64,000 bases of DNA. It comes from Anabas testudineus (Eukaryota > Chordata > Actinopteri > Anabantiformes > Anabantidae). Numbering within the stretch: position 1 is the first letter of the stretch; each line of letters opens with the position of its first letter. A model generated the notes under the pieces. That model searched no databases. It saw only the letters and a program-made list of their open reading frames with translations, and was not told where the DNA came from. This document shows positions 21,182-32,466 of this stretch, piece by piece. A program made the translations under genes and the position numbers. The stretch spans positions 14,124,967-14,188,966 of the forward strand of contig NC_046627.1 of the NCBI RefSeq assembly GCF_900324465.2. The letters run 5' to 3'.

Positions 21182-24100
21182 ATGAACTGGATCCTTCTTT
21201 TCAGTCTGACCTGTTCTCTCTATGGTTAGTAGAAGTGAACATAATTATTATTGTTTTTTATTTTCTTAAGCAATGTTTATGTTACAATTCCCCCCTTCTG
21301 CCCCTGTCAGGTTATTCTGTTTTGTTTTTGTTCTGTGTCTCACCCTCCTGCCACACACCCATATATGGACTTCCTCTTCCCCCACTCTCCACACTCTGGA
21401 CTAATTGACTCATTCAGTTCACCTGTGCATCCCTCTGTTTTATAAGCACCCCTCAGTCCTCAGTTCGTTGCTGGTTTGTTGACTTTCACGCTCATTCATT
21501 GACACTCCTGCTTATTCATTCATGCTGCACACTGTTCATGGATCCACACCACTCGTTCGTCAGTTTGTCACTCTTTTTGGATACTCTGGACTCTTGTTTA
21601 TTTCGTTCTGGACTGCACTTTGTTGGACCTTGGTTTTGCCCGTGAGTTTGTTTTTGTGAGTTTGTGAGTTGCCTGCCTGTCTGCAGTGTATTTTTGTTTG
21701 TTACTTTGTACATCTAGTTCGTCTTATAGTTCTTGTCCATGTTAGTACATGGTTTTTCGTTGCTACTTTGTCTAGTTAGCTTTGTATGTTTGTTCTTGTT
21801 TGCCTGCCTTCCGCAGTGATTTCAGTTGCTACTTGGTCAGTTTATGGTTTTGTTTGTATCTCTCTGCCGTGTTTTTGGGTCTTTAATTTGATACTTTGTT
21901 TGTTAGTTTGTGTTAGTTCCCTGTGTCCCCTGCCCTTTTTGTTAATAAATATCTTTTTGTTCATACCCGTTTGGTCCCCGTCAGTCCAGTCAGTCAGTTC
22001 GTAACAGAACAAACCAGCCATTACCGCGACCATGGAATTCCCTCAGTCCACCACTGGTCGCTCCATTTGTCTTCCCTCCTCCCGTTTGGTCTATGGCTCT
22101 GCAGTCGCCTCACCCGACCCTTTGGAACCCGTTGCTTTGAGCCCAGAGGAGGCCCGCTCCATTTACAGAGAGCTTAAGGCCCAGTCAGCTCCGGAGTTAG
22201 ATCTCCGGAGTGGTTATGCGGTTAGCCAGCCTCCAGTATTCAGTGATGCCCAGTACTCCCTGTATGAGGGAACCCGCCTGGCTTTGTGGATGGGATTTTC
22301 CAGCAAGCGCCGACGTCCACGTCGGAGGCGGAAGGCTCCCCGGGTTCCAGGGTCAGTTGCTCCGGGTCCCATTCCGGTTATGGCAGCTAATGCTGCCTTT
22401 GTTGGTTCTGCAGCCGAAGCTGTTTTTGTTGGTTCGGCAGCCACTGCTGCTTTCGTTAGTCCTGCAGCCCCCGATGCTGCTTTTGTTGGTTCTGCAGCCG
22501 AAGCTGCTTTTGTTAGTCCTGCAGCTACTGCTGCTTTTGTTGGTCCTGCAGCTAATGCTGCTTTAGTTAGTCGTGCAGCCGAAGCTGTTCTTGTTAGTCC
22601 CGCAGCCCCTGCTGCTTTTGTTAGTCCCGCAGCCCCTGCTGCTTTTGTTAGTCCCGCAGCCCCTGCTGCTTTTGTTAGTCCCGCAGCCCCTGCTGCTCTT
22701 GTTGGTCCCGCAGCCCCCGATGCTGCTTTAGTTGGTTCTGCAGCTACTGCTGCTCTTGTTAGTCCCGCAGCAGCCCATGCTGCTTTAGTTAGCCCAGCAG
22801 CCCATGCTGCTTTAGTTAGCCCAGCAGCCCATGCTGCTTTAGTTAGCCCAGCAGCCCATGCTGCTTTAGTTAGCCCCCTAGCCGATGCCGTTTTTGTTAG
22901 TCCAGCAGCCGATGCCGTTTTTGTTGGTCCCGCAGCTCCCGCTGCTTTTGTTGGTCCTGCAGCCCAGGCTGCTTTGGTCTCGGCTCCTGTTCCTGTCACG
23001 GATCCGGCTCCTGTTCCTGTCACGGATCCGGCTCCTGTTCCTGTCACGGATCCGGCTCCTGTTCCTGTCACGGATCTGGCTTCTGTTCCTGGTCCTTCAG
23101 CTGTCGCCGCAGTTGCAGCCACCTTGATTGCTGCAGTCACCGCTGCTCTGGTGTCAGCTGCTGCTCCGGTCCCTGCAGCCGCCAGGTTCCCAGGCGGGTC
23201 GACGCAGAGGTCGCCGTCGTCGCCGTCTCTTCAGTCTTCGGACGGGTCGACGCAGAGGTCGCCGTCGTCGCCGTCTCTTCAGTCTTCGGACGGGTCGACG
23301 CAGAGGTCGCCGTCGTCGCCGTCTCTTCAGTCTTCGGACGGGTCGACGCAGAGGTCGTCGCCGTCTCTTCAGTCTTCGGACGGGTCGACGCAGAGGTCGC
23401 CGTCGTCGCCGTCTCTTCAGTCTTCGAACGGGTCGACGCAGAGGTCGCCGTCGTCGCCGTCTCTTCAGTCTTCGGACGGGTCGACGCAGAGGTCGCCGTC
23501 GTCGCCGTCTCTTCAGTCTTCGGACGGGTCGACGCAGAGGTCGCCGTCGTCGCCGTCTCTTCAGTCTTCGGACGGGTCGACGCCGAGGTCGCCGTCGTCG
23601 CCGTCTCTTGACTTCGAACTTTGTTTGTCACCCCAGGAGATGTGGTGGGATGACAATGAGGACACCACCACCCTGCTCCTGTCTCCTTGGGGGGCCCCTG
23701 AGAACTGTGCTCCTGTCCTGGCCCCTCAGCTCCAGCTGGCTCAAAGTTCGTCGCCGCCGGGCAGTCCGCCCGGGGCTCTCCAGTCTTGTTCGTCGCCGCC
23801 GGGCAGTCCGCCCGGGGCTCTCCAGCCTTGTTCGTCGCCGCCGGGCAGTCCGCCTGGGAGTCCTCAGCCGTCTTGCTGCTCCCCGGCTCTCTGCTCGCCA
23901 TCCGGCAGTCCGCCTGGGGGTCTCCTGCCTCGTGGGTCGTATCCTGGCCCCCGGCCTGGGGGTCCTCGGCCTGCTCTCCGGCTGGCTTTCCGGTCCCCGG
24001 TTCTCCAGCCGGCCCAAGGGTCTCGGGCTCTCCCTTCTGGTTCGTCGCCTCCCGGCCGTCCGCCCGAGGCTCTCCCTTCTGGTTCGTCGCCTCCCGGCCG

Positions 24101-26190
24101 TCCGCCCGAGGCTCTCCCTTCTGGTTCGTCGCCGCCCGGCCGTCCGCCCGAGGCTCTCCCTTCTGGTTCGTCGCCTCCCGGCCGTCCGCCCGAGGCTCCG
24201 TCTTCTGGTTCGTCGCCTCCCGGCCGTCCGCCCGAGGCTCCGTCTTCTGGTTCGTCGCCTCCCGGCCGTCCGCCCGAGGCTCCGTCGTCTGGTTCGTCGC
24301 CTCCCGGCCGTCCGCCCGAGGCTCTGTCTTCTGGTTTGCCGCCTCCCGGCCGTCCGCCCGAGGCTCTGTCTTCTGGTTTGCCGCCTCCTGGCCGTCCGCC
24401 GGAGGCACTCCTGGTCTGTTTGCCGCCTCCTGGCCGTCCGCCGGAGGCACTCCTGGTCCGTTTGCCGCCTCCTGGCCGTCCGCCGGAGGCACTCCTGGTC
24501 CGTTTGCCGCCTCCTGGCCGTCCGCCGGAGGCACTCCTGGTCCGTTTGCCGCCTCCTGGCCGTCTGCCGGAGGCACTCCTGGTCCGTTTGCCGCCTCCTG
24601 GCCGTCCGCCGGAGGCACTCCTGGTCTGCTGCGCCCGGTCCCTCCACCGGGCCTCCCTCCGCCCGCCCGGTCTGGTGTTTCGGGCCCTCCTCCGGGCCTC
24701 CCTCCCCCCGCCCGTCCTGGTTTGTTTGGGGCTGTCTGGGATCCGCCCCTTGCCGGGGGGGTTCTGTTACAATTCCCCCCTTCTGCCCCTGTCAGGTTAT
24801 TCTGTTTTGTTTTTGTTCTGTGTCTCACCCTCCTGCCACACACCCATATATGGACTTCCTCTTCCCCCACTCTCCACACTCTGGACTAATTGACTCATTC
24901 AGTTCACCTGTGCATCCCTCTGTTTTATAAGCACCCCTCAGTCCTCAGTTCGTTGCTGGTTTGTTGACTTTCACGCTCATTCATTGACACTCCTGCTTAT
25001 TCATTCATGCTGCACACTGTTCATGGATCCACACCACTCGTTCGTCAGTTTGTCACTCTTTTTGGATACTCTGGACTCTTGTTTATTTCGTTCTGGACTG
25101 CACTTTGTTGGACCTTGGTTTTGCCCGTGAGTTTGTTTTTGTGAGTTTGTGAGTTGCCTGCCTGTCTGCAGTGTATTTTTGTTTGTTACTTTGTACATCT
25201 AGTTCGTCTTATAGTTCTTGTCCATGTTAGTACATGGTTTTTCGTTGCTACTTTGTCTAGTTAGCTTTGTATGTTTGTTCTTGTTTGCCTGCCTTCCGCA
25301 GTGATTTCAGTTGCTACTTTGTCAGTTTATGGTTTTGTTTGTATCTCTCTGCCGTGTTTTTGGGTCTTTAATTTGATACTTTGTTTGTTAGTTTGTGTTA
25401 GTTCCCTGTGTCCCCTGCCCTTTTTGTTAATAAATATCTTTTTGTTCATACCCGTTTGGTCCCCGTCAGTCCAGTCAGTCAGTTCGTAACAGTTTATCAT
25501 GATTTCTCAAAATGATGCCCTGAAATGACTTCTTCATGCAATGATACTCTGATAACTGAAAATAAAAACCTACTTAAAAACCTACTCTATTTATTTAAAA
25601 AAAAAAAAAAGTAGACTTTCTAAACAGCTATAACAAAAATTGTGTTTTGAGACGCTTAATTTTAAAACATTCCCTTCTGTCTTTACAGTATTTGTCTTAG
25701 GCTGATGTTGATAATAAATAATAATATTAATAATACAATTGCACAGATTAGAATTGTAATGCTAGCCAACTCTGTTTTCTCTTTCTGCTCTACAGGGGTG
25801 TTTGCTGTTCAAATGTCTCCAACTGTTTATGAGACAAAGGAGAACAACAACATCATCATCCAACGAGAAAAGGAATTTATTTTTCTGGCTGCATTCATAG
25901 GAACTCTGGCTGCAACAGTTGTTGCAGCCCTTGTAAAATTACTTTGGGACGACCTACAACAGAATGGTATTTTTGCTAAGTTGATTTTATTGTTTGTATT
26001 TCAGTGCGTTGGTATTTTATCTGTACTTATTTCTACTTTATGTCAAATATGCAGATTAAAAACAGAAGGAAGTTCTAGTGCTGAGTCCCTGATTGTTCAC
26101 CAAAGAAATGAAGTTGACCCCCCTTACTGCTCCAATCGTCAATGTACACGACATAAATTATGGGAAGCTGGTATGACTTATCCTGACTGA
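21182..26190 (+). CDS. Class II receptor derivative that has lost its V domain (gene 4)
   Basis: Exon 1 (21182-21224) encodes MNWILLFSLTCSLYG. After a 4.6-kb intron enlarged by an LTR element, exon 2 starts at 25796 and runs 23 codons into the V domain (ending ENNNIII). It then joins directly to a membrane segment (EFIFLAAFIGTLAATVV) that in the gene at 41,373 sits in a later exon. A deletion has therefore removed most of the V domain, two introns and the stalk while keeping the frame. If the small intron 25967-26054 is spliced, a stop follows at once (72 residues). If it is retained, the frame stays open to 26190 (145 residues), passes a second hydrophobic stretch and ends with the conserved tail (ESLIVHQRNEVDPPYC). 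It may be a pseudogene or a peptide-like derivative. Confidence 0.6.
21280..22006 (+). repeat. 5' LTR
   Basis: Carries a TATA-like TTTTATAAG at about 21,438 and an AATAAA at 21944-21949, consistent with promoter and polyadenylation parts of an LTR. Confidence 0.9.
22032..24893 (+). CDS. Repeat-rich ORF of the LTR element (953 residues)
   Basis: The ORF starts 26 nt after the 5' LTR and runs into the 3' LTR. Residues 1-110 are non-repetitive and end in a basic stretch (SSKRRRPRRRRK), possibly a gag-like or nucleic-acid-binding head. The rest is blocks of tandem repeats: Ala-rich units such as AAPAAFVSP, four PVPVTDPA units, about eight GSTQRSPSSPSLQSSD units, then many SSPPGRPPEAL units. No zinc knuckle or enzymatic motif is visible. 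The long frames on the opposite strand are by-products of repeat units whose length is a multiple of three. Confidence 0.7.
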   Translation: MEFPQSTTGRSICLPSSRLVYGSAVASPDPLEPVALSPEEARSIYRELKAQSAPELDLRSGYAVSQPPVFSDAQYSLYEGTRLALWMGFSSKRRRPRRRRKAPRVPGSVAPGPIPVMAANAAFVGSAAEAVFVGSAATAAFVSPAAPDAAFVGSAAEAAFVSPAATAAFVGPAANAALVSRAAEAVLVSPAAPAAFVSPAAPAAFVSPAAPAAFVSPAAPAALVGPAAPDAALVGSAATAALVSPAAAHAALVSPAAHAALVSPAAHAALVSPAAHAALVSPLADAVFVSPAADAVFVGPAAPAAFVGPAAQAALVSAPVPVTDPAPVPVTDPAPVPVTDPAPVPVTDLASVPGPSAVAAVAATLIAAVTAALVSAAAPVPAAARFPGGSTQRSPSSPSLQSSDGSTQRSPSSPSLQSSDGSTQRSPSSPSLQSSDGSTQRSSPSLQSSDGSTQRSPSSPSLQSSNGSTQRSPSSPSLQSSDGSTQRSPSSPSLQSSDGSTQRSPSSPSLQSSDGSTPRSPSSPSLDFELCLSPQEMWWDDNEDTTTLLLSPWGAPENCAPVLAPQLQLAQSSSPPGSPPGALQSCSSPPGSPPGALQPCSSPPGSPPGSPQPSCCSPALCSPSGSPPGGLLPRGSYPGPRPGGPRPALRLAFRSPVLQPAQGSRALPSGSSPPGRPPEALPSGSSPPGRPPEALPSGSSPPGRPPEALPSGSSPPGRPPEAPSSGSSPPGRPPEAPSSGSSPPGRPPEAPSSGSSPPGRPPEALSSGLPPPGRPPEALSSGLPPPGRPPEALLVCLPPPGRPPEALLVRLPPPGRPPEALLVRLPPPGRPPEALLVRLPPPGRLPEALLVRLPPPGRPPEALLVCCARSLHRASLRPPGLVFRALLRASLPPPVLVCLGLSGIRPLPGGFCYNSPLLPLSGYSVLFLFCVSPSCHTPIYGLPLPPLSTLWTN
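24765..25491 (+). repeat. 3' LTR
   Basis: Same length and almost the same sequence as the 5' LTR, immediately followed by the GTTTA target-site duplication. Confidence 0.9.
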
Positions 26191-26199
26191 CTGGCACTG

Positions 26200-27900
26200 T
26201 ACACTTCTCATTGTCACTAAACCTCTTTTACCCGTTACCAAATACAGTAACATTAGAGGCTGGAAATCAGAACCTTTTAGTTTCTGCAAGTAAATTCTCA
26301 CTTCAGTATTTTTAGCAAAGCTACAACTAATCACAGACATGTTATTGCTATTTGTATTATTCTGTGTTGGTGGTGTGAAGCTAAATATATCTTATTTCCT
26401 TTATTGCATTCATCATACTACTATTCATTCATCACCATATACACATCAGTATATATTTTTTTCCTGCTAGATCCACATATTTTTAGTCTGTGACATTTTC
26501 ATCTTTCAGCTTTTGGCTCTACAGTATATAGCACCTCAATAGATTGAATATATTATATCAAACAATCAAGAAGCTTTTATCTTTTTTTATATATATAGAG
26601 GATTAAAACAAACTACTTACCCAGAAGCTTCCTCAATCTGGTCAAAACAAAATAAATCTAAACGAAAACAAAAATGTCTACTAGTCAGCCACAACAATAC
26701 CACCACCTGGTGGTTTTAAACTGTGGTAGACAGAGGGCAGCAGGGGCAGTACGTGCCAGTTTTATGTGATTATGATCTTATACAAATTTTGATTATGACC
26801 AGCAGCATTCATATGTTTTCCATGCTGACCCATTTCAACTGGGTGATTATTGTGTATTATTTATATTGTATATATGAGGTGTAAACTATAAACTATGAAC
26901 TATTTTGGCCCTTAAAATCTGAAACATTTTTTATCCACTAGCCAAATAATAGGAAAATAATAATAATAACCTAATCTTAAAAGTGGAAAAAACACTGTTA
27001 TAGTATTTTTCAGTGTATCTTGTCTGTGCAATCTATTTATTTGCATCATCATCATCAGCACTTTCTAACTTTTAAATTTTCAATCCTTGTGAACAAACGC
27101 AGAACCTCGTTATTTTCAATTATGCACATTCATTGTGTGATTACAGTGACTAACTGTTTTATCTCATTTACTTGTGTGTGTGTTTACAAGACTTTATAAT
27201 AAACTAAATTAATGAATTAAAAATAAATTCCTGTTGAGATAAAAAAAATTATCTTGTGCATTTAGACACTTTCTGCTGAGTGTTTACAGTACTACATGAT
27301 ATATATGGTGTCTACATGTCTGCAACTTGTGCATACTTAGAAACAAACAATCATTTTAATGAACAAACAAAAGCAGCAGTTCTTTCTGATACAGTCCAAC
27401 AAACTTGATGATCTAAATGAGCAAACAGCTGATTCCTGCTGAGAAGTGCAGTTTTACAGTTTTTATATCAAATAATATTTCTACCTTGTTTAGGTTGTAA
27501 AACCTACTGATGGGCATTGTTACAATGCACAAAGTACACACACATTTATTTAAGCAAGCACTACGTCGTGTGACCTGTACTATCTTTCATCATATAATGA
27601 AAGAATAAAAATAAACTGAATTAATGTAATTTAACTTTAAAGCTCCATGTGTGTAGTTCACAATCTCAGAAAAAACATTTATACTTTTTTTATGACACCT
27701 AACAATAAACAAACTTGTGCTGCAGCAGATTATGTGAATCTACTCTACAAAAATCTTCAATATAAAAACATTTAAACAAGTTTCACTCAACTGTAGTGCG
27801 TCATTGCATAAAGAAATTACAATGAAAAAGTATGAAAGCAAGAAAAAGTATGAAAAAGATGCATGTGAACCAACATCATTCCTGAGTGTTCGAGTGGTCC
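26200..27900. other. No gene recognised
   Basis: AT-rich sequence between the Ig-less gene and the minus-strand gene 5. AATAAA at 26651-26656 could end the Ig-less transcript. A segment near 27,120-27,230 weakly resembles the intron start after the cluster-type first exons, but has no donor. Confidence 0.35.
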
Positions 27901-28093
27901 AATCAGAGTAAAGACGTAATCTCAACACACTTGATGTCTTAAGAATATGTGCAAGCTGAAGCAGGCCTTCAAGAAACATTATGGAGGTCTAATCTTTATG
28001 AAGATCAAATCACATTTCATGAACAATTTCTTGCAGAAAACGAAAAATTGCATTGCAGTGCATTGTATTCACTTACTTTTTCTTGCCATTGTA
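27900..28093. mobile_element. Tc1 relic end
   Basis: GAAGATCAAATCACATTTCA and the terminal TTCACTTACTTTTTCTTGCC closing with ATTGTA are the 3' end of a common fish Tc1 family. A smaller fragment of it lies at 34,325-34,378. Confidence 0.65.
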
Positions 28094-28521
28094 TTACATA
28101 GAGCCATTTTTCTTTTTTTTCCTTTTTGTTTTTTTTAAACCATAGGTTATCAATATATGTTTTACAGTTTGAGGTAGACTCCTGTTATCGTATCAGTAAA
28201 GTGAATTTAGCATGTTTCACATCTAATATACATAAATATAAAACTGTTTCCTCCATTAGGACGTTTTGTGTGTGTCAGCTGTTGAACTCTGGCTCCTAAA
28301 TCATGATTATGATTATGTTTCCTTGACATGATTAAGTATGTCGAGGAAACATGTGTTTAAATAATTATTAAATGTATTTTGTAAAAATAAAATAAAAAAG
28401 TAATTTCTGTGACCTGTGAAGTTATTGGTACAATGGAGAATTTTTGGCAACATCTTCTCTTTGACATTATTAAGCACATTGCTTCCATCTATCCATCTGC
28501 TGAGCAGTACGTTCTCACAAA

Positions 28522-30408
28522 CTACTGGAGTCTGAAGATAGTAAGTATGGAGTAAATGCACAAAACGTAACAGACAACCAGTGCAACTACAGCCATTAGT
28601 CCTACTCCACAGTAAATGCCAATTATTACCCAATGTGTTGTGTTGACTTCAGGTTTTGTCTCAGGTTCAGACCAATGTCTTGTCGCTGTAAAGACACCAA
28701 ACAAATCTGTTATTTATGTGAAAAATAGAAAAATTTAAACAACAACAACAACAACAACAAAAAGAAAAACATAAAAAGCTAAATTTTCTAGGTAGGAAAG
28801 AGAAAATCTTCAACCTTTTTCTTCTCAGATTCTTATTTAGACAAATCGTTGCTGAAGTAAAGTTCAACTTAATCAGTTCCCTTTATACTGGTAGCGATGC
28901 ATGAACTTGGCCTTGTACTTGAGGAATATTGGTCTAATGCTCGTGGCTTCCAGTTACCATTATTCATGGTCATGCATCCTGCAACTGTCTTCTTCAAAGC
29001 CCACTTAAGATTTTCTAGTGACGGCCACACTAGATTCTCACAGGACTTCTTCTGCAACCCAGTCTTGGTCGACTTTTTGATTGATCTAGTTGTCCAATGA
29101 CATCCAGGCTTCAGCTTCATCACAGACCACACCCAGGATGTCCTGATACTTGAATGAATCTGTCATGCCTTCCACATGCTGCAGGTTTCCAGTGCCAGAG
29201 GAAGCATAGGAGCCCCAGAGCATCACCAAGCTGCCACCACGTTTCACTCCAGGAAAGGTGTTCCTTCAACTTATGTTTTGTTCTTCTTCCTCCAGGCAAA
29301 CTAATTCACTAATTCACTGGTCTGAAATGTTCCACAGAATTCCACAGAACAAAATCCCCAATCTCTGCCTGGGTTATATGAGTTGGAGATTTGTACATGA
29401 TTTTTGGGGGGAGAGTATTTTCTAGACTTTGCCACAAGTTGGTAAAAGCTAAATTTTTGGTTGAATTTGGAGGAACTATTTAAAACTTGCTTTCTGTTAT
29501 TTAAATATTTAAGTTGTTCTTGTTTTCTTTGTTTATTGCAAACAGCTGAAAGTTAATCAATTTCATCAATATACTTAATTTAAAATAGTGGTTGAATAGA
29601 GCCATTGCATCTATGCAGGGGAGCTCCTGCACTACATGATGTAGTAGTCACATAGCCGATTGATGAATGAGATTTTCATCATCTTATATATTATTTGATA
29701 AATATAACAAACAAGACATATTTACTGTTACTGTTATTTTGACATATTAGATAATAAGATAACTTCTAGCCTGTACAATGTGATTCCTTAGTGCTTCTAA
29801 GTAATTTACCAGTGATGTTGAGTCGACATCTGCCAGAGCTCCAACCACAATTTGTTCCCACTTTACAAAGGTACAGTCCCGAGTCATTAGTCCTGAGTCT
29901 GGACAGTCGGAGTCTGATTCGTCCTTCTCTGAGGACGTCTTTGTCAAACTGGACTCTTCCTGAAAACTGTTCATCCTGAGACTCTGAGACCTCAACACCA
30001 TTACGTAGATGAAACAGCCCCACAGGTTTAAGATCAGTTATCAGTTCACAGTAGATAATATGAAAGGTGATGGCTCTGTCAGGTCTGATATTGAACGTCC
30101 ACTCCAGTGTGATGTTGTGGTTCTCCTCTGCCTGATAGGAGGTCTGTGTCACATTCACTACAAATGTTCCTGTTGAGGAGACACAGAGAGAAAATGAAAG
30201 AATAAGTGACACTTTATCTGTAGAGTTATGTGTCCTGTACAGTTTTCAAAAGGTAATGCAATACTAATAATAACTACAATTCAAGGACAAACAGAACATA
30301 AAGAATCTCCCTGATAAAAGTCCTTCAATGTATTACTAAGACCGAAGATGTGAACTAACCAGAGACACATGGGTTCAGGTTAATGAGCAGCAGGATCCTG
30401 AAGATCAT
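28522..30408 (-). CDS. V-set Ig receptor-like membrane protein, class I (gene 5)
   Basis: Three exons on the minus strand (30408-30360, 30169-29810, 28685-28522) encode 190 residues. The signal peptide is MIFRILLLINLNPCVSG. A 119-residue V domain very similar to those at 8,854 and 35,134 follows (B-strand Trp in NITLEW, C-strand Cys in IIYC, F-strand DSGLYLC). The last exon is different: its stalk (SEPETKPEVNTTHW) and membrane helix (about 155-181) are unrelated to the other class I genes, and the tail is only about nine residues. An extra Cys pair lies in the loop and G strand (TNCGWSSGRC). Intron 2 is swollen by a Tc1 relic. The unlike last exon suggests the V exon was joined to a different membrane exon, or that this exon is old and diverged. 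Confidence 0.75.
28772..29450 (-). mobile_element. Tc1-like transposase relic inside intron 2 of gene 5
   Basis: On the minus strand, fragments of the transposase C-terminal half are readable in changing frames: VMLWGSYASSGTGNLQHVEG, KLKPGCHW, KSTKTGLQKKS and NLKWALKKTVAG. These match the order in Tc1 proteins around the second and third acidic residues. Several frame changes show it is dead. Confidence 0.75.
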
Positions 30409-30419
30409 CTTCTCCCTGT

Positions 30420-31540
30420 GAGAGGAGACAGAGGTGAAGAGTCACAAACATCAGATCAAAGAGAAATGGAATCAGACAGATCAGAGGAAAAGAAGAAAAA
30501 CAGAGAGGAAACTGAATCAATCAATCATCATCTTAATTCTAGTGTCAGAAACAACATATATTAAAGGCAACACCAGATAGTATGACTGCAAATTGGAGGT
30601 TTTAGGTGCTTTAATCTATTCCTGTCACAAGATGGCACCAGTGACATGATAAAACAGTTTCAGAAAAATTGGGAAGAAAAGTCTTATCCAACCTGATCCT
30701 CACATTTTATCATAAATAGAAAACTTCTGGATTCTGATTGAATGTTGCTTTCAGCCCAAAAACAGAGAGCGAGCTATAAAACTAAACTTGAGAGAGGTCT
30801 AGACTCCAATATGCAATGTTTTACTCTAATCAACTACAAAATTAGATACGGCAATCTTGTCCTTGATCCAAATTTCTCCTCTTCCAAATATCTAGAATGT
30901 GGCAGGTGGACATCTGAAAGCCTGGTTGCAATTTACAAATGCATATTTAAAACAGGAAGCACAGATTAGGAAACATAAATGATTACGAAATACATCAGAA
31001 CTCTGGTCACAACTTCTCTGTGCAAGCACATGACTGTCATGTATGTGTTTACTTTCACTCATGTCACATTTTCAGGCTTATGACATTGTTTTTCCCAATT
31101 TTCTTCTTCTTTTTGTGATCATTTCTCTAAACCTTTGAGTTTGAGTTTGAGAAAAGAAAAAACAATCACAAAGAATATAATATAACTTCATTATGCATTT
31201 ATAAACATTCACTAACATTTTTTCTGTTTTTCATACATATTGATGAAAACACATTTCATTGCACTTCTGAATTTTAAAATTACAATGCAAAACAAAATTT
31301 TGCTACTCTAACCTAAGCTGCCAGGTTCATAATGTCAGTGTGTGACCAACTACATTAAGCTACTAAACTCATGCAAACAGATATTTGTAATGAACACTGC
31401 AGATTAAATCTTTTGTAATACCTCAACTTCAATGTGTTTCTAAGTTGGTCAGTATGCTTTAATGACCAGTGCAGCAATGACACACATTTCTCAAAAGCAA
31501 CAGAAAAAAACGAAATTAAAACAGGATTAAAATGTCACAA
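30420..31540. other. Probable 5' intron of gene 5
   Basis: No coding feature supported. It contains one copy of the CCTGTCACAAGATGGCACC motif (30,619-30,643) found elsewhere upstream of cluster genes. Confidence 0.35.
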
Positions 31541-31542
31541 AC

Positions 31543-31670
31543 CTTGTGAATGATGACACTGTTCGTCGAACGTTGCATGTCCACTGTTGATTCTTAATTG
31601 AGGGTCGAGGAGAAAAGGTGGAGACGACGGAGTCACGCTGAGTTTGACATCAGCAGTTCTCATGATACAG
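31543..31670 (-). promoter_or_regulatory. Likely 5' noncoding exon and promoter of gene 5
   Basis: Minus-strand exon-like sequence ends CATTCACAAG|GTTTGT at 31543, about 1.1 kb before the signal exon, whose acceptor (CTCCTCTCACAG) lies 7 nt before the ATG. GTGAAAGAAAAC near 31,705 is interferon-element-like but imperfect. Confidence 0.35.
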
Positions 31671-32466
31671 GGTCAGAGCCAGTTTTCATTTTCTATTTGA
31701 TTGTGAAAGAAAACTGTCTTCTGATTTAGTGGTTTAGATTTCTTAATGTTTTATGTTCTCTGGGTCCAATTGTTCCACATAGGCTTACAATAACAAATGA
31801 ATGAGTGACTAATTCACTCACCAGTTTCTCTCTTCAAAGCAGAAGTAGGGTGTTGCAACTAAATGTTTTAATGCCTCTCTTCACCAGAATACACAAAATG
31901 ACCATCTCCGTCTATTTCTCATTCTATTACATAAAGAGAGTGACGTAGTCTGCTTAAAATTGATTCATTTAATCCCACTACCCTTACAGCTTAATGCAAG
32001 AGTAATAAAAGCATCAGTATCACTTGGTGTTTGCAGCAATACAGCACATTCTCACTTTGCTCATGTGGGCAGATCTGACCAGCAGATGTCACCATTTCAC
32101 TGTCAAAGGATCAACTATCAACACATACATTTTTTACTGACTCAATGCATATTTGTGGTTAGTTCATTCTTGTGAACACAGTGTTTCACTTTGATTTTGC
32201 ACAAACGGCCACTTGGACTTAAGGATGAAGTACAAATGGACAGACACACGTAAACTGCAACTTGACTGGAGTATTCGTTTAGTCTGTGTGTACTAAATGG
32301 GCCCTTAGCTCACACATGTAACAGTTTCAGGGGGTTAAATAAAATAAAGTCTTTGATAATTAACAAAGATTTTCACCCTGAAATTAGAGAAAAGTAATAG
32401 GAAATCCATACTGAAACTGAATCTGAATCTTCAGGCTGATTCACCTGTACTGCACTTTACTTACTC

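Larger units (their letters stand above)
21280..25491 (+). mobile_element. Young pol-less LTR retrotransposon, apparently whole
   Basis: Two 727-bp direct repeats (21280-22006 and 24765-25491), each beginning TGTTAC and ending TAACA, flank 2.76 kb. The outer flanks carry the 5-bp target-site duplication GTTTA (21275-21279 and 25492-25496). A G-rich tract lies just before the 3' LTR. I saw about one difference between the LTRs, so the insertion is recent. The interior has one long ORF and no reverse transcriptase, integrase or protease, so it must rely on another element. Five-bp duplication and the leader after the LTR fit Ty3/gypsy-like fish elements, but the family cannot be fixed without pol. 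It sits in sense orientation in intron 1 of the Ig-less gene. Confidence 0.9.

Noticed and set aside
22214-24879. Long minus-strand frames of 308, 339 and 580 residues, and extra plus-strand frames of 367 and 600 residues
   Set aside because: They lie over tandem repeats whose unit length is a multiple of three, so several frames stay open by periodicity. The frame starting just after the LTR is the only one with a non-repetitive head.
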